Source of the DNA: Pseudomonas corrugata | Lineage (GTDB): Bacteria; Pseudomonadota; Gammaproteobacteria; Pseudomonadales; Pseudomonadaceae | Assembly: GCF_001269905.1 (NCBI RefSeq) | Contig: NZ_LHVK01000015.1 | Coordinates: forward strand, 248,001 to 312,000 | Reading direction: 5' to 3' | Length of the DNA stretch: 64,000 bases | Shown here: positions 59,675 to 64,000 of the stretch, piece by piece | How the letters are laid out: the number at the start of each line of letters is the position of its first letter | Position numbering within the stretch: the stretch's first letter is position 1 | Made by a program: the position numbers and the translations under genes | Notes under the pieces: generated by a model | What the model saw: the letters and a program-made list of their open reading frames with translations, nothing else | Databases searched by the model: none | What the model was told of the DNA's origin: nothing

Positions 59675-59800
59675 TGTGGCGAGTGGATTTATCCCCGCCG
59701 AGGTGCGAAGCGCCTCCAAGAGATGTCAGTCACTGCGTTGTATCAAGCAATACGCAAGGGGTCGCTTCGCGACCCAGCGGGGATAAATCCCCTCGCCACA
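59675..59800. repeat. TGTGGCGAG...ATTTATCCCC-type palindrome
   Basis: The left arm TGTGGCGAGTGGATTTATCC and inverted right arm GGATAAATCCCCTCGCCACA flank a 86-bp centre that itself contains GAAGCGCC-like and GGTCGCTTCGCGACC sub-palindromes. It lies between mupP and the SDR gene. Confidence 0.9.
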
Positions 59801-59858
59801 ATACAACCCGTCGCCACACCGTGCATCACCACGCATCGTTATGTTTCGTGAGGTTTTT

Positions 59859-60599
59859 ATGTTTGATTATTCCGCCCGCCCCGACCTGCTCGCCGGCCGG
59901 GTCATCCTGGTCACCGGTGCCGGTCGCGGCATCGGCGCGGCTGCCGCCAAGGCCTACGCCGCCCACGGTGCCACCGTGCTGCTGTTGGGCAAGACCGAAG
60001 CCAACCTGATCCAGGTCTACGATGAAATCGAAGCGGCTGGCCATCCACAGCCGGCGGTGATTCCATTCAATCTCGAAACCGCCCTGCCCCATCAATACGA
60101 CGAACTGGCGGCCATGATCGAAGCCGAGTTCGGTCATCTGGACGGCCTGCTGCACAACGCCTCGATCATCGGCCCGCGCACACCACTGGAACAGCTGTCC
60201 GGCGAGAATTTCATGCGGGTGATGCACGTGAACGTCAACGCCATGTTCATGCTCACCAGCACCTTGCTACCTCTGCTCAAGTTGTCCACGGATGCGTCCG
60301 TGGTGTTCACCTCAAGCAGCGTTGGTCGCAAGGGTCGGGCGTATTGGGGCGCTTATGGGGTGTCCAAGTTTGCCACCGAAGGGCTGATGCAGACCCTGGC
60401 CGACGAAGTCGATACCGTCGCGCCGGTGCGTGCCAACAGCATCAACCCTGGCGCCACCCGCACGAGCATGCGCGCCCAGGCCTATCCGGGGGAAAATCCG
60501 CTCAATAATCCGACCCCGGAAGAGATCATGCCGGTCTATCTGTACTTGATGGGACCGGACAGCAAAGGCGTCAACGGCCAGGCCTTCAACGCGCAGTAA
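59859..60599 (+). CDS. YciK-type short-chain oxidoreductase
   Basis: A 246-residue classical SDR. It has VILVTGAGRGIGAAAAKAYA (TGxxxGIG), HNASIIGPRTPLEQLS, VFTSSSVGRKGRA (Ser) and YWGAYGVSKFA (the YxxxK pair within this block), then NSINPGATRTSMRAQAYPGE. YciK-like proteins are NADP-linked reductases of uncertain substrate. The ATG at MFDYSARPDL has GAGG 6 nt upstream; an in-frame start six codons earlier is weaker. It follows mupP at about 224 bp across a repeat, in the conserved ubiG-mupP-yciK order. Confidence 0.9.
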   Translation: MFDYSARPDLLAGRVILVTGAGRGIGAAAAKAYAAHGATVLLLGKTEANLIQVYDEIEAAGHPQPAVIPFNLETALPHQYDELAAMIEAEFGHLDGLLHNASIIGPRTPLEQLSGENFMRVMHVNVNAMFMLTSTLLPLLKLSTDASVVFTSSSVGRKGRAYWGAYGVSKFATEGLMQTLADEVDTVAPVRANSINPGATRTSMRAQAYPGENPLNNPTPEEIMPVYLYLMGPDSKGVNGQAFNAQ

Positions 60600-60958
60600 A
60601 AACTCGCCCCTACGTTGCGGCGGTTTACCGTCGCAACGCTCGAATTCTTCGGTAGCAAGCCAGACGAACCGCCAAAGCCATGTCGCGCAACGCCGGGGGG
60701 ATATTCGTGTTTTTTTCACTTCATTGATTTGTAATGGATTTTCCCGAAGTGAACAGACTGGCACGACTTTCGCTCTAACCCTTCCAAACACGCCATGTCC
60801 GGCGGGGAACGGAGATAGATACGAGGCCTGCGTCAGCCAAGGAAAGCAGACTAAACTCAAATCAGCATCCTATGGGACTGACGGGACGGTACGACGCGCA
60901 GCCCAAAGCCCCCCTCACCCAGCCTGCCAGGACAGATTTGCTTAGGGGCTCACGCCAA
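60600..60958. other. Intergenic region with hairpin and sigma54-like promoter
   Basis: 359 bp without a convincing gene. It holds a hairpin GTTGCGGCGG-TTTA-CCGTCGCAAC (60614-60636) 14 bp after the SDR stop, a possible terminator without a T run. A -24/-12-like promoter lies at 60758-60774, with a long leader before the diguanylate cyclase. Confidence 0.6.
60758..60774 (+). promoter_or_regulatory. Sigma54 (RpoN)-type -24/-12 promoter
   Basis: The sequence CTGGCACG-ACTT-TCGCT matches the consensus YTGGCACG-N4-TTGCW except for one base, with the strict GG-N10-GC spacing (GG 60760-60761, GC 60772-60773). The diguanylate cyclase ATG lies at 60959. Confidence 0.55.
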
Positions 60959-61885
60959 ATGAAAACGCCCATCCAGACCAACGCGATTGATTTCGACAGC
61001 GCCAAACTGCAGCGCCTGGGCTTCGGTCAGCCGTCACCGCTCGTCGCGCGGTCCGTCAGTCTTTCGCAACTGCGCCAGCAATTGAGTCAGCAATTGCAGA
61101 CCAGCCTGGAACCACAACGGATCCTGGGCTTGTTTTTCCGCGAGGTTCAACGACTGGTGCCCCTGGATGCACTGGCCTATCAACACAAGCCCAGCGATCT
61201 GCGACTGGAGTTCGGTCAACGCGGACATCATCTGCTCAGCTACAACCTCAGCCATGAAGACGAACAGTTGGGCGAATTGGTATTCCGTCGCAATCAGCGT
61301 TTTAGCGACGCGGAGCAGAGTGATCTCGAGTCAGTGATGTCCACCCTGTTGTTTCCACTGCGCAACGCCCTGCTCTACCGCGCCGCAACCCAGAGCGCCC
61401 TGCGCGACCCGTTGACCGGAACCGGCAATCGCATCGCCATGGACCAGGTCATGGGGCGGGAAATCGACATGGCCAGGCGTCACATGCAACCGTTGTCGCT
61501 GCTGATGCTAGACATCGATCACTTCAAGCGCATCAACGATACCTATGGCCACGGCGCCGGCGATGAGGTGCTCAAGGCCGTTGCCGAGTCGATCAAGGAT
61601 CAGTTGCGCAACGTGGACATGGTGTTCAGGTTCGGCGGAGAGGAGTTTCTGATCCTGCTTTCCAATACCGGTCGGGAAGCCGCTGCCACGATTGGCGAGC
61701 GATTGCGCTATGCCGCCCAACTGCAGGATTATTTCGCAGCCGGCGTCAGGATTGAGCTAACGGTCAGCCTCGGCTGCGCGACGCTGCTGCCGGGTGAGTC
61801 CATGGAAAGCCTGCTCCGCCGGGTCGACAGCGCGTTGTATGTGGCCAAGCGCGAGGGGCGGAATCGGTTGGCAATGGCGGGTTGA
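60959..61885 (+). CDS. Diguanylate cyclase, PA3177-like
   Basis: A 308-residue protein with an N-terminal variable sensory region (1-150, GAF-like, with coiled LSQLRQQLSQQLQTSLEPQ) and a GGDEF domain from about 155. The active site RFGGEEF has GGEEF at 226-230, and an inhibitory I-site RNVD (217-220) lies exactly five residues upstream, so product feedback is expected. It makes cyclic-di-GMP from GTP. A start at 60872 is possible but lacks a ribosome site; the chosen ATG has AGGGG 11 nt before it. The neighbourhood matches P. aeruginosa PA3177, a cyclase linked to biofilm and hypochlorite response. Confidence 0.9.
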   Translation: MKTPIQTNAIDFDSAKLQRLGFGQPSPLVARSVSLSQLRQQLSQQLQTSLEPQRILGLFFREVQRLVPLDALAYQHKPSDLRLEFGQRGHHLLSYNLSHEDEQLGELVFRRNQRFSDAEQSDLESVMSTLLFPLRNALLYRAATQSALRDPLTGTGNRIAMDQVMGREIDMARRHMQPLSLLMLDIDHFKRINDTYGHGAGDEVLKAVAESIKDQLRNVDMVFRFGGEEFLILLSNTGREAAATIGERLRYAAQLQDYFAAGVRIELTVSLGCATLLPGESMESLLRRVDSALYVAKREGRNRLAMAG

Positions 61886-61910
61886 TTGAGAACACGCGAG
61901 CCAGACTGAG

Positions 61911-61995
61911 TGTGGGAGCCGCACGCGAAGGCGGTGGCATGTTCAATATTTCTACTAGCTGGCCCACCGCTATCGCGAGCAGGCTCGCTCCCACA
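61911..61995. repeat. REPIN with degenerate left arm
   Basis: The right arm CTATCGCGAGCAGGCTCGCT then CCCACA is intact. The left arm TGTGGGAGCCGCACGCGAAG is diverged. It lies between the convergent cyclase and TenA-like genes. Confidence 0.8.
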
Positions 61996-62031
61996 GGGAT
62001 ACGAGGTGAGTCTGATTACATCAAACAATAA

Positions 62032-62121
62032 TGTGGAAGCGAACCTGTTCGCGACAGCGATCCGATAGCCAACCTCCCCGTTGGCTGACCGCACCTCTTT
62101 GCAGGCAGACCCGCTCCCACA
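62032..62121. repeat. Decayed REP pair
   Basis: TGTGGAAGCGAACCTGTTCG then CGACAGCGAT (62032-62062) is a mutated REP arm, and GGCAGACCCGCTCCCACA (to about 62121) a poor inverse mate. This follows the previous REPIN directly. Confidence 0.65.
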
Positions 62122-62135
62122 TCGTCAGCTAGGCG

Positions 62136-62939
62136 TCAGCTCCCGGCCAGCGCCAGGCGCTCGCGTGGGGATGCCGACTTTTCGGCGACCTCCGACTGTT
62201 CCAGTTGCATGCAACGCTCCAGAAACAGATACATGTAATCGTAGCTTTTGCACACCGCCTGGCGCAGTTCGGTCTGCAATGCCTGGCTCGGATTCATGCC
62301 CCCCAGGGTGCAGATGATTTCCAGCGCTTCCCACGGGTGGGCGTCGTCGTACTGGGCGTGCATCTTCAGCCATTTCATGGCTCGCTTGCGATCTTCCTCG
62401 GCGAAGGCCGCCGCATAGATGCCGCTGGAACACACCAGGGCCGACCACTCCCCGGTCGCGCCTTCAATCGCATAGTTGGTCGCTGCGATGGCCACGATCA
62501 ACGAGTCCGAAGAGCTGGTATGCCAGCACCAATGGCTCAACGCGTGGAGTTCGGGCGGTACCTGCTGTGCCTGCAGATCCTCCAGCGTCACACCGTGGGC
62601 GGCGCTCCAGTTCACCCAATAGTCGGCGTGATTGAGTTCGACACGGATGTTGCGCATCAGCCAACGACGGGCCATGTCCTCGCCGGGATGGCGGGCAAAG
62701 CGGGTCTTGGTGAGGTTCTGTGCCATGTATAAGGCGAACTGTTCAACAACCGGCCAACCACCGATGAGGTAGTGGCGCATGGTCTTGGCGCTGAGCTTGT
62801 TGTCGCGCATGCGTTGATACAGCTCGTGTTCGACAACCCGGCGCTTGCTCTCGCCGCAATCGGCAATGAGCTGCTGTGCCCATTTCGGATAGCTTTTGGC
62901 GTCCATGAGCGGGCCTGTTCGGTTGAATGTGTCGATCAC
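62136..62939 (-). CDS. TenA/PqqC-like iron-containing redox enzyme family protein
   Basis: A 267-residue helical protein of the TenA/heme-oxygenase-like (PqqC/CADD) superfamily. Candidate metal-binding acidic and His residues lie in NIRVELNHADYWVNWS, LSHWCWHTSSSDS, NYAIEGATGEWSALV and MHAQYDDAHPWEALEI, a pattern close to the HDO (heme-oxygenase-like di-iron oxidase) group. The GTG start (MIDTFNRTG) has AAAAGGAG 7 nt upstream and is preferred over a longer frame that runs into the neighbour. Annotated as a TenA family regulator in many Pseudomonas, but a regulatory role is not supported by the sequence. It lies 47 bp after the GGDEF-EAL gene. Confidence 0.8.
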   Translation of the reverse strand: MIDTFNRTGPLMDAKSYPKWAQQLIADCGESKRRVVEHELYQRMRDNKLSAKTMRHYLIGGWPVVEQFALYMAQNLTKTRFARHPGEDMARRWLMRNIRVELNHADYWVNWSAAHGVTLEDLQAQQVPPELHALSHWCWHTSSSDSLIVAIAATNYAIEGATGEWSALVCSSGIYAAAFAEEDRKRAMKWLKMHAQYDDAHPWEALEIICTLGGMNPSQALQTELRQAVCKSYDYMYLFLERCMQLEQSEVAEKSASPRERLALAGS

Positions 62940-62986
62940 TGTCGGGCTCCTTTTGATTGTGATTTTTTTCCGGATCAACAAGAGGC

Positions 62987-64000
62987 TCAGCGGAACGTGC
63001 CGGGGGCCTTGAATAACAATGGCTGGGGCCGGGCCGGCCTGCATTGCAACGTGTCACAGGTAAACAACTGCGGGCGCTCGATGACATACCCCTGAGCGTA
63101 ATCCACTCCAATCTCCAGCAATGCCTGCTCGATCTGGGCAGTTTCCACAAACTCGGCAATGGTGCGCTTACCCATGACGTGGCCGATGTGGTTGATCACC
63201 TCGACCATTGCACGGTTAATCGGGTCGTCCAGCATATCCTTTACGAAACTCCCGTCGATCTTCAAGAAGTCTACAGGTAAATGTTTCAGGTAAGCGAATG
63301 AAGACATTCCGGCGCAAAAGTCGTCCAGCGAGAAGTAACAACCCAAGCTCTTGAGTTCATTGATAAAGCGAATGGCACTGCCCAAATTCGAAATAGCGCT
63401 GGTCTCTGTAATTTCAAAACAAATCATTTCCGGTGGAATCGAATACGCCGCGAACTGTTGACGCAGGAAGTCGAGAAATGCCTGGTCTCCGATAGTCGTG
63501 CCTGACAGATTGATCGCACACATCGCCATGGGGCCCTGCCGCGAATCGTTCAGGCACTGGCGGATGATCTTGAAGACATTTTCCACCACCCAACGGTCCA
63601 GGGACGTCATCAGGCCATAGCGCTCCGCCGCTGGAATGAAGCTGTCCGGCAAAATCATCCGTCCAGCTTCATCGTGCAGGCGCAACAGGATCTCAATATG
63701 CCCGCCGCCATGGTCGCCAGGCCCCAGGGCGGCGATTTCCTGGGCATAGAGGCAGAAGCGGTTTTCCTCCAGGGCCATGTGCAAGCGCTGGACCCAGGCC
63801 ATCTCACCGAAGCGCAGGGACAGCTCCGAATCGTCGGCATGGTAGACCTGGACTCGATTGCGGCCTTTTTCCTTGGCCATGTAGCAGGCCATGTCGGCGG
63901 CACGCAGGGAAGCTTCCAAAGTCGTCGGGTTCTGGGCGATGTGCACCAGGCCGATGCTCACGGTGGTCACGAACGGCCGGCCTTTCCAGACAAAGTGCAG
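62987..64000 (-). CDS. GGDEF-EAL protein, 5' truncated by window
   Basis: Only the last about 337 residues are visible; the frame is open to the window edge, with FVWKGRPFVTTVSIGLVH and ADMACYMAKEKGRNRVQVY being the end of a GGDEF domain. An EAL phosphodiesterase domain follows: FCLYAQEIAAL, HIEILLRLHDEAGRM (the EAL Glu is kept but reads E-I-L), CAINLSGTTIGD, CFEITETSAISN, LDDFCAGMSSFAYLKHLPVD, FLKIDGSFV and AEFVETAQIEQALLEIGVDY. Most catalytic residues are present, so hydrolysis of cyclic-di-GMP is likely, though DDFC replaces DDFG. It may act against the adjacent cyclase. Confidence 0.85.
   Translation of the reverse strand: MHFVWKGRPFVTTVSIGLVHIAQNPTTLEASLRAADMACYMAKEKGRNRVQVYHADDSELSLRFGEMAWVQRLHMALEENRFCLYAQEIAALGPGDHGGGHIEILLRLHDEAGRMILPDSFIPAAERYGLMTSLDRWVVENVFKIIRQCLNDSRQGPMAMCAINLSGTTIGDQAFLDFLRQQFAAYSIPPEMICFEITETSAISNLGSAIRFINELKSLGCYFSLDDFCAGMSSFAYLKHLPVDFLKIDGSFVKDMLDDPINRAMVEVINHIGHVMGKRTIAEFVETAQIEQALLEIGVDYAQGYVIERPQLFTCDTLQCRPARPQPLLFKAPGTFR

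Noticed and set aside
62939..63044. Longer start for the TenA-like protein
   Set aside because: The extension runs into the GGDEF-EAL gene; the GTG with AAAAGGAG is much better placed.

Overview
The window looks like the chromosome of a fluorescent Pseudomonas (P. fluorescens group). The evidence is the high-GC coding backbone, the dense REP/REPIN-type palindromes (GTGGGAGCGAGCCTGCTCGCGAT and GTGGGAGCAAGGCTTGCCCGCGAT types, plus a TGTGGCGAGGGGATTTATCCCC type), the tyrA-aroA fusion, and two gene neighbourhoods known from Pseudomonas: wzz...wbpM next to ihfB-rpsA, and gyrA-mtnA/mtaD-ubiG-mupP. No tRNA, rRNA, CRISPR array, phage or intact insertion sequence was recognised.

Layout. (1) 1-12 kb: housekeeping and small stand-alone genes: the end of an FtsX-like ABC permease, greB, a PI-PLC-fold protein, DoxX, an MltF-like lytic transglycosylase, tatD, a chemoreceptor with an ANR-type box in front, a two-hotdog thioesterase, a CHAD protein, small lipoproteins and a patatin phospholipase. 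(2) 12.3-20.4 kb: the complete kdpFABC-kdpDE potassium uptake operon on the minus strand, with a REPIN between kdpC and kdpD. (3) 20.6-23 kb: DUF2897, a DUF1989 protein with its FCD-GntR regulator and a consensus operator, and a ComEA-like protein. (4) 23.1-42.9 kb: the O-antigen locus, all on the minus strand. (5) 43-55.2 kb: conserved core genes lapA-like, ihfB, rpsA, cmk, tyrA-aroA, hisC, pheA, serC and gyrA. (6) 55.7-64 kb: mtnA/mtaD (methylthioadenosine salvage), ubiG, mupP, a YciK-type SDR, a PA3177-like diguanylate cyclase behind a sigma54-like promoter, a TenA/PqqC-like protein and the C-terminal part of a GGDEF-EAL protein.

The most interesting region is the O-antigen locus. It is a visibly AT-richer, tightly packed unit (many 4-bp ATGA overlaps) between wzz and wbpM. 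It holds all six CMP-pseudaminic acid genes (pseB-C-F-G-H-I), UDP-glucose dehydrogenase plus UDP-xylose synthase, a QuiNAc/FucNAc branch (WbpM, a WbpV-like reductase, the WbpL initiating transferase), Wzx, Wzy and Wzz. It has only two glycosyltransferase-like genes: a GT2 protein and a KpsS/KpsC-like protein. Two possible tailoring enzymes are present, a hexapeptide-repeat acyltransferase and a PhyH-like 2-oxoglutarate/Fe(II) dioxygenase with the full H-x-D...H...R set. I infer an O-unit of about three sugars containing QuiNAc or FucNAc, a UDP-xylose-derived pentose and a pseudaminic acid that may be acylated or hydroxylated. The KpsS-like protein is the best candidate pseudaminyltransferase. 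All functional statements are read from the sequence and family knowledge; no search was run.
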